The notes: generated by a model from the sequence alone, not told the origin. Positions 45,401-58,700 are shown, numbered from the stretch's first letter. The stretch is 64,000 nt of DNA from Bugula neritina (GCA_964035545.1 OZ037769.1:16476633-16540632); one strand, 5' to 3'. A program made the numbers and translations.

Positions 45401-46849
45401 AAAATATATTATATTGTACCAATATAAATATATAGCCTCTATAGCTGGGATGACACCTTTTTTGTTGATTTCAAGCAAAGAATTTATTACAACATTATTA
45501 GAGTTGTAATATAATTATATAACATTATGTGATGATTATACAGATGTTGTTATATGCAGTTGTTGATTACTATAATATTCTATAGATAGATTATATTGAA
45601 CTTAACAAATATTGTTAAATTCCTGTTGTTAGATTCAGCTGTTCATTAGTAAGACTCAGTCTCCAGATACTATAACCATGGGGAGAGTATTATATGTGAA
45701 CAAGGAGCTCGGTCTAACGGTGAGTATACCTACTTAGTCTATGCTGTAGATACTGAGTCTATATTGTAGATACTGAGTCTATATTGTAGATACTGAGTCT
45801 ATATTGTAGATACTTAGTCTATATTGTAGATACTTAGTCTATATTGTAGATACTTAGTCTATATTGTAGATACTGAGTCTATATTGTAGATATGGTACTG
45901 AGTCTATATTGTAGATACTTAGTCTATATTGTAAATACTTAGTCTATATTGTAGATACTTAGTCTATATTGTAGATACTGAGTCTATATTTTAGATACTT
46001 AGTCTATATTGTAGATACTTAGTCTATATTGTAGATACTTAGTCTATATTGTAGATACTGAGTCTATATTGTAGATACTGAGTCTATATTGTAGATACTT
46101 AGTCTATATTGTAGATACTTGGTCTATATTGTAGATACTTGGTCTATATTTTAGATACTTAGTCTATATTGTAGATACTTAGTCTATATTGTAGATACTT
46201 AGTCTATATTGTAGATACTGAGTCTATATTGTAGATACTGAGTCTATATTGTAGATACTGAGTCTATATTGTAGATACTGAGTCTATATTGTAGACACTT
46301 AGTCTATATTGTAGATACTTAGTCTATATTGTAGATACTGAGTCTATATTTTAGATACTTAGTCTATATTGTAGATACTTAGTCTATATTGTAGATACTT
46401 AGTCTATATTGTAGATACTGAGTCTATATTGTAGATACTGAGTCTATATTGTAGATACTGAGTCTATATTGTAGATACTGAGTCTATATTGTAGACACTT
46501 AGTCTATATTGTAGATACTTAGTCTATATTGTAGATACTGAGTCTATATTTTAGATACTTAGTCTATATTGTAGATACTTAGTCTATATTGTAGATACTT
46601 AGTCTATATTGTAGATACTGAGTCTATATTGTAGATACTGAGTATATTGTAGATACTGAGTCTATATTGTAGATACTTAGTCTATATTGTAGATACTTGG
46701 TCTATATTGTAGATACTGAGTCTATATTGTAGACACTTAGTCTATATTGTAGATACTTTGTCTATATTGTAGATACTTTGTCTATATTGTAGATACTGAG
46801 TCTAATGGTGACGTACTACCTGGTGATGTTACAGTTTAACCAAAGTTGA
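42418..46849 (+). CDS. Gustatory-receptor-like 7TM protein 2
   Basis: Exons 42418-42628, 42943-43742, 44289-44363, 45633-45719 and 46793-46849 give 409 residues in frame. Exon lengths match paralogue 1 except for a 9-nt deletion in exon 1 (HKM missing). The middle of the protein is strongly alike (for example FNEHFGECVKRSVQ). The differences cluster in the hydrophobic segments (for example VIASLVF versus VIGPLVF). The last exon again ends TYYLVMLQFNQS. Introns 3 and 4 are longer than in paralogue 1: they gained a SINE cluster, a MITE-like copy and a large expansion of the acceptor-anchored array. Likely a chemosensory receptor; ligand unknown. Confidence 0.85.
43790..43943 (-). mobile_element. 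tRNA-derived SINE (family B)
   Basis: On the minus strand: tRNA-like head GTGGTGTAATGGTTTGCA with B box GGTTCGAATCC, then a tail (ttttgctacatttc, acaggcttttttcaatttct). Similar tails lie at 44115-44170 in opposite orientation and at about 8700-8755. It is in receptor gene 2, intron 2. Confidence 0.65.
45066..45460. mobile_element. MITE-like repeat, copy 2 (about 390 bp)
   Basis: Homologous along its length to 21178-21648: the same order of tagctaat words, tttcatggat, taatgcagatc, tccaagtttatttaaatata and a right end gctgggatgacacc. It is diverged and shorter. It lies in receptor gene 2, intron 3, and is absent from paralogue 1. Confidence 0.65.
45732..46792 (+). repeat. 20-bp array, about 53 copies, anchored at a 3' splice site
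   Basis: The same atactgagtctatattgtag unit as in paralogue 1, expanded to over 1 kb. Variants (actta, actttg, attttag, gacact) occur in repeating order, for example 46204-46380 and 46424-46600, so multi-unit blocks were duplicated. The true acceptor is the last ttgtag before 46793. Confidence 0.97.
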
Positions 46850-47175
46850 AAATAGAAGTGTCGACATTAAAACAAGTTATAGTAATTGGTTGTCCTCGAC
46901 ATATTATATAACATTTCTCTATTGTGACTGAATGACTTTTTCAATTTTATTTATGCCTTTATATTAATACTATCATATGAAAATGTATATAAGCAGCAGT
47001 TTGAGGACTGCAAAAGTGCATAGTCAGTAGCAAGCTAGCGGGGTCATTAAGTGCAAAATTTGATGAAGTTTTTGTATCATTTGTAAAGCGCGAAACAGAG
47101 CCGTGATGATTTGAATGATATGTTGCAACGTGATGAATGATGAAATTAAAATAAGATAAGCAGTAAGAAACACTA

Positions 47176-47181
47176 TTTATT
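47176..47181 (-). terminator. Candidate poly(A) signal of the MFS transporter gene
   Basis: AATAAA on the minus strand about 340 bp after the stop codon. Confidence 0.4.
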
Positions 47182-47516
47182 TTCACAAAAAGAAATAAAA
47201 TTATGAGTATCCAAAGTAAATAAAATATTATACACTTTAATAGTTAAGTAGAAATTGAATAATGAGCTTTTTGTTTCTAAATAATACAGAATGATTGAGA
47301 AAAAATATATAAAAATATGAGCTGATGATATATAATTATTATTGACTGACATTATATTACATAGCATTGTAAATTATTATAGAATGATGTAATACATTGT
47401 ATATAATATATTATAGAATGATGTGACGTATATTATTAAGTATTTTGTATTTGGACTTAGTATGTTCGGAGATTGAGATGTGTAGTGACTTCTACAGACT
47501 ATGCAAGACCCCTTGG

Positions 47517-50500
47517 CTAGGGATATCCATTCAACTTTGTGGCATTCTTTCTCAAAATGGGCTCGCTATCCGTAAGATCGCTGTCGTCGGAGAACTCAAA
47601 CTCCTGCATCTGCATAGTGTTCCAGTTCTCTTTGGGGGCAGACGTGCGTACCGGACGGTAAGAGCTGCGAGGGGCGGAGACGAGATATTTCATGACTACA
47701 AACGTAGCGGCGCAGATTACCATGGAGATGAGGGACGTGTAAATGAGAGACAGGGGGCCTATACTATCGATTGACAAGCCCACAATTGCCGGCACAGCCA
47801 TCTCCCCTAAAGCAGACGCACAGACAAACACAGCGGCCATCTTACTTGTAACTTTGATGTAATTTTCGAGCCACAGAACACCCGTAGGAAATATGGCGGC
47901 CATTCCAACACCCAGAGTCAAAGAGAAAAACCAAACCGGTCCGTTTAAAGCTGCAAATGCAGTAGTGGCGATGGCCAGGCCAGCTGTGGAAAACACCGAA
48001 ATGACGATAGAAACAATAAGCATGGTGTTGGGTGTCAAGCATTTAGACAGAGGTATACACAGGCCTCTAGCCATGGCAAACGAACCCCAATACAGGGAGG
48101 TAAGCAATGCCGCCCGCTTCTCACTCAGATGACTCCTGTGGTGTATGCTAAAAGTAGCAATAAACTGGCCATACGCCACTTCTGTGCCAACGTAAACAAA
48201 GAAAAAGACAAATGCTGCAGACATGACCTTCACCTTGTAACGGGTAGATACGTTGGAAGCTGTGAACTTATCCACTACTTCCTGCAGATCGTTTTCAGAC
48301 TTAAACCTAGCCATTCCGGTGCGACCTGAGCAGCATCCACATTGCAGACAGCAGAACACAACTCCAAACGTGACTAATACTATAGCAATGATAAGGTAAC
48401 TGAACTGCACTTTGGAAATGGAGGAGAAAACGTCTTTGGCTTGTTCAAAAAGAGAAGGTGCATGTGTGGAGTTACCACTTGAAAAAGTCTGCGGGGGTTT
48501 GGCATTGCTGTCGCCTGAATGTGATGGCTTAGCAGCCTTTGTGGTTGCCTTGGACTTTTCTGGAGTAAGAGTCGTTTGTTCTGGAGCGGGAATTGTCTTT
48601 TCTGGCTCTGCAGTAGGAGTTGTCTTTTCTGGATTAGGAGTTGTAGCCTCAGTAGTCGACACACTTGCTATCGTAGATGCATTAGACACACTAGCAGGAG
48701 TTGAGGTGGTTATTGCAGTAGTAGTTGAGGTGGTAGTGGACCGTCCCAGCTCTGAGCTAGACGCTGAGCCAGGGGCGGCTGAAGAGGGGTTGGAGTCGGA
48801 CAGTGAGGAGGAAAGGGGGGTCGTTGGAATCGTTTTGTTTGCTAAGTACGAGGAGGGATCCAAAGAAGAGTTTGTGAAAGAAGTTTCATTGAAAGTTCCT
48901 TCTGGAGGAGTGACCGCTGTGGAATTTTCTATACCGGCAGTATTACCACTACTAGTTGTAACAGTATCAGTACTACTTGTTGTAACAGTATTACCACTAC
49001 TAGTTGTAACAGTATCAGTACTACTAGTTGTAACAGTATCAGTACTACTAGTTGTAACAGCATCAGTACTACTAGTTGTAACAGTATCAGTACTACTAGT
49101 TGTAACAGTATCAGTACTACTAGTTGTAACAGTATCACCACTATTAGTTGTGGCACCATCAGTACTACTATTTTTAGTAGTACTAGTGTTAGTAGTACTA
49201 GTGCTAGGGGTACTGGTGTTAGTGGTAATAATGTTAGTTATACTGGTGTTAGTTGTACTGGAGTTAGTACTGTCAATTGAAACAGTATCAGTGTCAACAG
49301 CTGAAGTAGAGGAATGAGGTGATGGAAAACCTGTCAAGTTATTGGCAGAGACACCTGTGTCAGGAGCAGATGGTGTGGCAGCAAGGGTGACGTTCTCAGC
49401 GGTGTCACTAGAAAGCTGCTTGAGTTGAGTCTCATTGGAGTCAGTTGAAGAGTTTTCAGACGATGTCGCAGCTCTAGTAGTAAGAGGTGTAGTAAGGGGA
49501 GTAGCAGGGGGAGTAGTAGGGGGAGTAGTAGGGGGTGTGGTAGGGGGTGTGGTAGGGGGTGTAGTAGGGGGTGTGGTAGGGGGTGTGGTAGGGGGTGTGG
49601 TAGGGGGCAAGGAGGAGGTGAATAGCTTTTGTTTATTGTCATCGATATCTTTGCCAATATTATTGCCACTCCCGTCATTTAAGTCTTTGTTTTTGCTCAC
49701 CTCCCCTCCAGTATGTGAGGGTTTCACAGGAGCTGGCACAGCACTAGTCACACTTGTTGAAGTATTCAAGGATTTCACAGTAACTGGCACAGCACTAGTC
49801 ACACTTGTTGAAGTATTCAAGGATTTCCCAGAAGTGAATTGAGTAGAGGAAGTGAAGGCAGACGGGAGACTAGAAAGTGAGTCATTAGTTGCAAGTGCTG
49901 CCCGTTTGCTCAGCACTTGAGGCACGGAGGCAGCAGGAGTAGTCAAAGTGAAGTTGTCTCCCAGCTCCATCGATGTGTTACAAGTTAGCCCTGAAACTGA
50001 ACTCAAGAATGGGGCAGCTACGAGGGGCGCAATACAAGCCCCGAGTCCAAACGCAAAGTGCAACGACTGCATGTATGGGCCACTGCTTTTCCCCCAGATC
50101 TTCAGGCATATAACATTTCCACCTGCAATAAATAGTCAACTGTGTAAGGATATGACATAGCATAGCATATATATGACATAGTATAGCCTATATATGACAT
50201 AGCATAACATATATATGACATAGCATAGTGTATATATGACATAGCATAGCGTATATATGACATAGCATAGTATATATAACACAGCATAGCGTATATATGA
50301 CACAACATAGCGTATATATGACACAGCATACCTGTGTCCAGGAATCCCATAGCTATACTAGTTAATGAGAGGAGAACACAGAGTGTGGGGAGTGAGAAAA
50401 CCCAAGGAGCTATGCAGATTGCTAGAAATAAATATATAAAATTCAATATTACCATGGTATATGTTATATGTTATACCTAAATAATCAAGGTTCTTTTTAA

Positions 50501-52435
50501 TTTTGCTTGATTTCCCATGTTTTTTCCTAATTATTCAGCTACTTTTGATTGCAGAGTGTTATGAAAAAAACCATAACTCTCCGAAATCAAAAGTAGCTGA
50601 ATAATTAGAAAAAAAACATGGGAAATCAAGCAAAATTAAGAAGAACCTTGATTATTTAGGTGTGTTCATTTATATTTTACTAGTTTTGGGCTTCATTTTG
50701 GGTTCATTAGCAGCTAAATTGTAAAAAACAGCTACAAACTGGAGATTTCCTGTGTGCACTAAATTAAGTAATATGACTCATATATTATGCATATTATACC
50801 ATGCAGTTTATATTACAAATATTATATTATACAATAATCCCATCACATGTACTATACTTTACATAAAATAAACGTACTAAATATAGAATATACATAATGC
50901 TCAGTAAATTCAGAGTTATTCTCTCTATTAAGTTTATTATTAGTATATAGTAGAGTAACCTACTGATTCCTGCTAGAATGAGTGCTAAGGCTACAAACAG
51001 CTTCTCTTTGTTTGGGAACCTGTCAAATAGAACCCCTCCCACTAAAGATCCTGTAAGAGAGAATAAGGCTATGCAAATAGCAGACAACTCCAGTAATCGC
51101 AGAATTAGAAGGACAAGATCACCTTTAACCTTCATGTCGAGAAATAATTATATAACTTGTAAGTACATGTAAATATGTGTTCCATTAGTATGAATATTAT
51201 ACATATACTATACATGTACTGATATTGAAATTTTTAAAAACAATTATTAGGAAGACAACTTCAAAGTGTTGTCATGAGATTGCATAGTAATGGAACTTAC
51301 CGACTAGATAGCCTACAGACCTTGAAGGAAATATGTAGCTAATAGACTGCAGAGTAGCACCCACCCGACACTGCAGGTAGCCTAGTGTTGGGCCAGGTAT
51401 AGCTATGGCTAAACCCTGTCAACATGGCAAAATAATATATTTTAGTGACACCTTTATGTTATATTATATTATGTGTATATTGTGCTATATCATTTTATAC
51501 TATATATATCATATTATATTATATCACATATTATATTTCATTATATTATCGCATACTATATTATATTATAATATATTATATTATGAGTATATGATATTAT
51601 ACTTTATTATATGATATTGTATTATATGCCATGTAATATTATGAGTATATAATGTTATATAATAAATTATAATATCCTTTATTACGTTTAATATGATATA
51701 ATACATCATACCATATACTATAATATTGTATCATGTTATAATATACTATAATATATTACATTATTTTATGAAGATAGTAACAAATCCTGCTGAGATACAC
51801 AACACAAGGAACTGCTATCTTGTGTAATCTTGGAACTTGGCATAAGATAGGAAAGCAAACAGCAGTTTCTAATAATAACACAATCACCATGTGAGATTGA
51901 AGGATGCAAAGTCTAAAGTGGGACGCAGTATGAACTGATGGTCAGAGTAGCTGTACTGTTTATTCACTGGATTTAGTTATTTACACTTTGACTTGCTGTC
52001 CCAGACTCATAGCAAATAGTAATATGTGATGTAGCATACAAGATGACTCTATAGTGATACTATAGTACCTATGTAGTAATATGTCTTGTAATATAGTAAT
52101 ATAGCTAGCACTAGTAGTACAGTAACATAGCATTACTAATAATACGACTATATTACTAGTAATATAGTCGTCTAGTTATACAACCAATAATATAGCAATA
52201 TAGCTATTACTAGCAATATAAACACATTATTAACAATATAGTAATACAGCTATATTACTATATTACTACTAACACAGTACTATATCTATTACTAGTAATA
52301 CAGTAATATATTACTATATTAGAAGTAATAATTATAGTAATATATATTACTAGTAATAAAGTAATATATATATTATTATATTACTAATTATATATATACA
52401 TATATATACATATATATACATATATATATACATAC

Positions 52436-52515
<80 letters not shown>

Positions 52516-52703
52516 CTAGTAATATAGCTGTATTTCTATAACTGCATACTTACTATACCGAAGAAAGCACCACATAGGGAGAACGTGTTAATAAGTTTGT
52601 TATTTCTCAAGGACACGGCGGGTCCAGGTCTCTTGGATCTCCGCTTTATGAGAGAAGTTTTGTCAAACACTGTGATATCGTCTTCATCTTCCGCTTGCAA
52701 CAT
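47517..52703 (-). CDS. MFSD4: MFSD4/NaGLT1-like transporter with mucin-like extracellular loop
   Basis: Exons 52703-52554, 51415-51301, 51050-50964, 50421-50332 and 50122-47517 give 1015 residues in frame. The start ATG is 52703-52701. MFSD4 marks are clear: [50 protein letters not shown]-type [18 protein letters not shown] and [14 protein letters not shown]. Vertebrate relatives have about 510 residues. The excess is a Ser/Thr/Pro-rich loop (about residues 205-725) after TM5, with a (PPTT)n tract and repeated TTSSTDTV octamers plus many NxS/T sites; it should be heavily O-glycosylated. The C-terminal half ([39 protein letters not shown]) completes the fold. Family members are described as glucose carriers; the substrate here is unproven. 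Confidence 0.88.
48950..49280 (-). repeat. Coding 24-bp Thr/Ser repeat
   Basis: About nine units encoding TTSSTDTV (variants TTSSGNTV) in the transporter's loop, followed by irregular TNTS-type repeats. The complementary strand is also open, producing a spurious Val/Leu-rich frame. Confidence 0.9.
49498..49610 (-). repeat. Coding (PPTT)n 12-bp repeat
   Basis: About nine tandem PPTT tetrapeptides in the mucin-like loop of the transporter. Confidence 0.9.
50124..50331 (-). repeat. 21-bp array filling intron 4 of the transporter
   Basis: About nine copies of a unit containing tatgctgtgtcatatatacg (minus strand). The first copy overlaps the donor (GACACAG then gtatgctgtg). In later copies the donor g is c, so the motif is not kept. 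Confidence 0.88.
50475..50661. mobile_element. Palindromic MITE (187 bp)
   Basis: Two arms of about 85 bp are near-perfect inverted copies (left acctaaataatcaaggttct; right is its complement), leaving a spacer of about 10-20 bp. It is in intron 3 of the transporter. No clear target duplication. Confidence 0.75.
51430..52515. repeat. AT-rich intron 1 with (TA)n tract
   Basis: 51430-51780 is almost only a/t with tatatt words. 52010-52380 has tagtaatata words, and 52380-52515 is a long (ta)n/(atatac)n microsatellite, followed by the donor side at 52553. Confidence 0.9.
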
Positions 52704-52719
52704 GCTTATGTTGTCTGCA

Positions 52720-55700
52720 GATATACCAGCAGTTTACTGAACTAACAGCAGCAGCGGCAGCAGATTACAGAGAGACGCTAAGAAAGAACAGACACAACTA
52801 CTGATTAGTAATTCGAAGTTGAGAAGAATTTTTTATAAGTTCAAATGCACCAAGAACTGACAGCAAAACTTTATTAACAACCTGAAGTACCAGCCGAGAA
52901 CTTTATTGTATGTATAAGCTACAATGAGTGGTCTACTGTATGCATAAGTTACAATGATTGGTGGATGATAAAATTTTGCAAATTTTTCCGGTATTTTTCA
53001 GATGACTATTTCAATTGTTGAGAGTAAAACTGAAAAGAGTAACTTTTAATTTGAATGCTCGCTCAGCACAGCTATTAAAACTACAATTTCTTAGTTACAG
53101 ATTACACTTGCTGATGATTTATGATATGTTGAGCCTCTGAATACGATACAATGACACTGACTGGACAAGCTATAACAAATGCAGTTTATAACTGATGGCT
53201 ATATAAATGACTTTTCACATTAAATTACAAAGTAGATCGTCTCCCTGGTGTGGTGCATGCAGGTATAAGCTGCCCTTAAATATACTTGAGTTAGCTTATT
53301 GAATCAACGCTGCAAAGTTTAAATAAACGACTTCAGCATAATACAAACCAGTAACATTAAACACATGTTTTAAATTTTAAAGATGGCTAGTTGTTTAGGT
53401 TAACAATGTAAAAATAAATTCAAGACATTTTTTGGCAAAAAATCCTTATAGCCTTAATTTTTACTAAAAACTATCAAGTAACATCAACATTGTGACTGCC
53501 ACAACGACACCAACATTAACTAAAATAGCCACTATAAATATAATTATTATCTATCAGAGTAAATGACAATTGAACTAGACAAAATCTACACTGACAATCT
53601 ACATTATCAATATGAACATCTAAGATTCCATGACCTTAGAGGCTTATAAGTTATACTATCTGTCTATTCCACAGCCATTTTGATGTTCATATTGCATAAA
53701 TAATCATTACTATTGTAATCATAGCTATACTATTATACTTATAGCTATCTTTATAACATCAACAGGAGCTTTTCGGCTAAGACTTCTAAACAATCATGCT
53801 CACTCATAACCATTGTGTGATTTAGTGCAACTCAAAAACTGAAGAAAAACTTACAAGCACTCAAATATTACTATTAGCAGTTCTACTCTGTATGAACAGA
53901 TTAGGCAAATAATTATAATGATAATCATAATGAATATGATGATAATAATAATAATTCAAACTAGATATCATAATCATATGGACTATCATATTGATTAACT
54001 TAAAGTGATAACCACTTTACGCTTCAGTTTATCATTATGATATTGATTATAATAATATTAATTATAATTAAAATAATTTTCAACCTACATTCAGTCTTAC
54101 TCTTAGTCTTACAGTTACAGTGAGTGAACTTTCACCTGCATTCAAACTTAAGGTTAATGATGACCTGAAGTTAATGCCAACTTTAGATTTATGATTAACA
54201 TAAAGTTAACCAGCTATACTTATACATACAGTTATACTTTTTGGCACAATATGAATATGAACATAATTATCAATATAAATACAATATGAATAACTATAAC
54301 TAAAGATTAGGTATTAGTATAACTCCTTAACTGTGCAAGACTAAGTATAACTATAACTGTATAACATCAATTATAAGTATAAATATAACTTAAACTATAA
54401 CTATAAGTCTAACTCTAAGTCACTATAGGTATAACTGCAAGACTAAGTGTAGGTCGAGGTGTAACACTAACAGTAGTTCAAATTGTAAATCACTCATTGG
54501 TCATTACCTTTAAGTTTAAGTCAAACTCAATGTGAATATGAATGTCATAATGATAAAATTAAATGATAATATTGATGAAATATTAATAATAATAAAAATT
54601 AGAGTTCTTACAGTATGATTAAGTGTAGCACTAACAGTAATGGGTAACAGTTAGACTTAGTGTTACAGGTTGAGGTTGTATTACTATTACTATTACTATT
54701 AGTATTACTCACAGTCACTATTAGATTTAGTATTACTATTAGTATTTAATAATAATATACTAATTAAAATTTAGTATATTATTATTAAATATTAATATTG
54801 CATCATTGTTAAAAATTTAAATAGCCCGTGATCTACTTCTAGCTAATAACCTACAATAAACAACCTGTAAATTAAAGTTTTAAAATAGCCATTAGCTCAT
54901 TTTCATTAATTAAATTACAAGTTTTATCATTACGATAAAGTGATTATGGTTATGTTTAACTTTGAGCAGTATACGACATATTTGAGCCTGAAAGCTTTAA
55001 CTGGAAACGCTATAATACTTTCCATAATGTATTTTAAACGAGTTTTGTAGCCTGTTAATAGAAACAGTCTAACTTTTCTTTTATTCCCATTTCGTACATT
55101 TGTTACAAATTATCCGCTACTTCCTTCAAGTTGTTTTTCTTGTCAAGTTCCGCTCAGTTTGAGTTTACACCGAACCTATACTATATTTCACCACCAGTGT
55201 ACTACTAGTAGTATAACTATAATATTTCAATTATTAGTAGAATAAAATGTGTTGTTTTTGCAGGCTTAAAGCTCACTCTAAGTCTAGGAGTAGCCGTAGG
55301 ACTAAGTTAATCATAATCATAATCATAATGATAATCATAATCACTTTATCATAATGATAATCATAATCACAATGACTATTTATATCACCATCGCTATGGC
55401 TATCAGTATGAGTATCACGTTCACTGTCACACTCACAGTAATTGCGAATTGAAAATTTTATGACAAGCGTAAGCTTTGTAGCTAATGATGAACTACATAA
55501 AACTAAAATGAAATGTTTTGCTTGGAAACTACAATTTACCGAACCTTTGTAGTGTCTTCCGTCTAAAAAATGTCCCAATCTATTGCATAATATATTGCGA
55601 GTATATTGTATATTATTATTCTATACACTATATAAGTTAAGGTAATGTTAACATAGCAGCAGAGACTGCAGATGTGAATTATCTGTGAAGAAACTTTTAT
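52720..55700. other. Intergenic, low-complexity
   Basis: 3 kb between divergent genes. AT-rich, with blocks of near-repeats of tataacta, ataatcat and tattacta at 53930-54060, 54230-54780 and 55290-55380. No gene or transposon recognised. Confidence 0.5.
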
Positions 55701-55762
55701 AACCAGTTAACACTAGTCTAGTGAATCTCAGTATTCAATGCTTGTGTTTTCAGTGTATTCCA

Positions 55763-58700
55763 ATGGCTGAAGCTACAGTTAAGCAGGTAGAATGTGGATT
55801 CTGTGTAACCAGACTAGAAGATCTAGAAGATTCCAGATCTCTGCCTTGTTCTCATGTACACTGCTTAAGATGTCTGCTGGGGAACTTTGAGGTCAATAAG
55901 ATAGTGAGATGTCCCTTCTGCAGGTATCATCTTCCTTTGAGATATTCTCAGTTTGAGTTCTGTTTACTAATCATTGTGAGTTCTACTGTATTGTGTGTTA
56001 TATTCTCTACTGAGTGAGATGTATTGTATACTGTGATGAGTTAGTAACTGCTTTACTGTATTGTATAGAGAAGTATTTGATGTTGACATTCACTCTCTTC
56101 CTACCTCCAACATCGGAGAAGGTCCATCTCTATATTGTGATAGTTGTACCAGGAAAGGAGTGAATAATCAGCCAGCTGTTATTTACTGTAAAACTTGTTC
56201 CACTAAACTGTGTGCTAAACACAGAGAGGTGAGTTAAACGTCAGATTTAGTATTTTAAACAATTTAATAATATGATTCATGTAACATGTTTATTATGTGA
56301 TATATTAATGGCAATCATGGTTGTACTATTATAACTTTTACTGTATTATACACAGTCACATGATGATGTGCATGGAGCCCACCCTATGATCACCATGACT
56401 GACTACAGAACGCAGGCTATGAAGCTAGCACCCAGGCTATGTACTAAACACACAGAATTGCCATACATTCTGGGATGTAGAAAGTGTTTAACTTGTGGCT
56501 GTGTGGAGTGTCTTAGTGTCCTGGGGAATTGTACAGATGGTATGTATTCTATAGAGAATTGTACAGATAATATGTATTCTATAGAGAATTGTACAGATGG
56601 TATGTATTCTATAGAGAACTGTACAGATAGTATGTATTCTATAGAGAATTGTACAGATGGTATGTATTCTATAGAGAATTGTACAGATGGTATGTATTCT
56701 ATAGAGAATTGCACAGATGGTGTGTATTCTATAGAGAATTGTACAGATGGTGTGTATTCTATAGAGAATTGTACAGATGGTATGTATTCGCTTCAAAAAT
56801 GAACATCAGTGTGTATTATTTCATAGGTTCATCTCACAAACTGATGTCACTGAAAGAGTTGGTAACTGAACTCTCCAAAGAGGTGGATGAGATGAGATCA
56901 GAAATACTGGACAGAGAAGATAAACTCTCAGATTTACTGAAACACGTGACTGGAGTATTGTGTGATTATGATAGTGAGACTAGAGATATGATAGAGACAC
57001 TCCACAGAACACGTGATGAACAGGTCATATTATATACTCTGTACTGTTATATGTTAGTTGAATATCACTGTAGTCACTAGTTTGTAAGTCGAGATATAAA
57101 TAAACTAGTAGAATCTATTTATAGATTGAGAGTATTCAACAGAAGTATAAGAAGTTGGAAGAAGAGTTGATAGAATTGAGAAGAAATACTAAATTAGAGT
57201 TGGAGAGATTCACTGAACAGGATGTTGGAGTGAAGTTGTCTGATCTGAATAGACATAGACTTCAGATTGAGGCCAGACATAAACACAATCACCAGGTCTG
57301 TGGTTTACTAGTTCCATGATATTAGCATTTAGTTCTGTTTGATTTTGATGAAGTGATATTTTCATTCTTCAGTTTCAAGAAAGTATATATCTTTAGGTGG
57401 ACATTATAAACAGACATGGGGAGACAATCAACCAGATTAAGGAGTTGTTATCAGGGAACCTTCCAACTCTGAAACTATCCAATATGGCTACTCTAGAGGT
57501 CAAAGGTTAGACTTGGATATTACTAAATAGTGATTTTTTAAAACTTTTTCAGCTTAGATGCCCTTTTTTTAGTAAGTAGTATAGTAAGTAGTAAGGCTAA
57601 ATACTTTATTACTTTAATTGGCTAAGAAATGTAGGTGCGACTTAAATATAAAAGTATGTACTGTCAAACACATTTGTTTACAAGACTTACTATAAATCAT
57701 GTGTCAGTTGAGTACTCTTATTCGATGCACCAAATTCTCTACTGTCTGACATGTGACGATTCCAATTTTGTGGTTTTAAACGCTGTTTTTCTCACTAACG
57801 GTTTAATGGTAAAAAGGGTGATTTGCTTTATATTTGAATGCATGCTTCGTGCTTTGAATAGTTGAGAGGTTATATCACTAAGCCTAGGGCCACACGGTGC
57901 GTATTTTCGCATGCGAAAATTGAAATCACAAGTAGCAAAGGTGTCCACTGTAGCGTTGAGAAAACGTTCGCACTTGTCGCTCTGCATTTTCAACGCAAGT
58001 GCGAATCGTCTCTGTCGTCGTCACCTAATTAGCTGGTAGTTATTCGGCGAGCCCAATTTCTTTATTTTAGTGCTTCATTCCAGTAAATTGCGTTTTATTG
58101 AAAGCGAGTGCGATTTAAAAATGAATGCTTTTTTTATCACGCATCACTGACGCTACAGTGGACACCTTTGCTACTTGTGATTTCAATTTTCGCATGCGAA
58201 AATACGCACCGTGTGGCCCTAGGCTAACACTATAGTGCTGCTCTCTATTTATTATCAAATACATACTGACACTGGAAGATTATATAAAGTATCATATAAT
58301 CATATAATATGACTGTTTGAGATGTAGTGCCACCTGCTAGCACCTGTTTCTTACCAATTCAGTGTTCTGTAAACTATAACAATATTTTCTACAATCTAGA
58401 AAGACATAAGTGTTTAGAAAAATATTATTGTTGCACTTCAGTCATTTGCTGTTATAAAATTCACTCTACTGATGCACATTTCTATATTTTGAGTTGATTC
58501 TGTAAATCTCAAATTGTCTAGATCACTGGTGGAGTATAATTTAGGTGAGCATTGAATCTCTTAATAACCTCTCTATGAATTTCATTGTAGGCGAGAAAAG
58601 AGAAGTTGAAGTAGAAGTTGTCACCTCAAAAAGTGTGTCTATAGACTTGGAATATGGACTGACAACTCCTGATACTCTACCTACACAGTTGTCTCTCCTG

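Noticed and set aside
48412-49317. Plus-strand 301-residue Val/Leu-rich frame
   Set aside because: Antisense of the Thr/Ser-rich loop of the transporter; composition is a mirror of the coding repeat.
49435-49842. Plus-strand Gly/Val repeat frame
   Set aside because: Antisense of the (PPTT)n tract.
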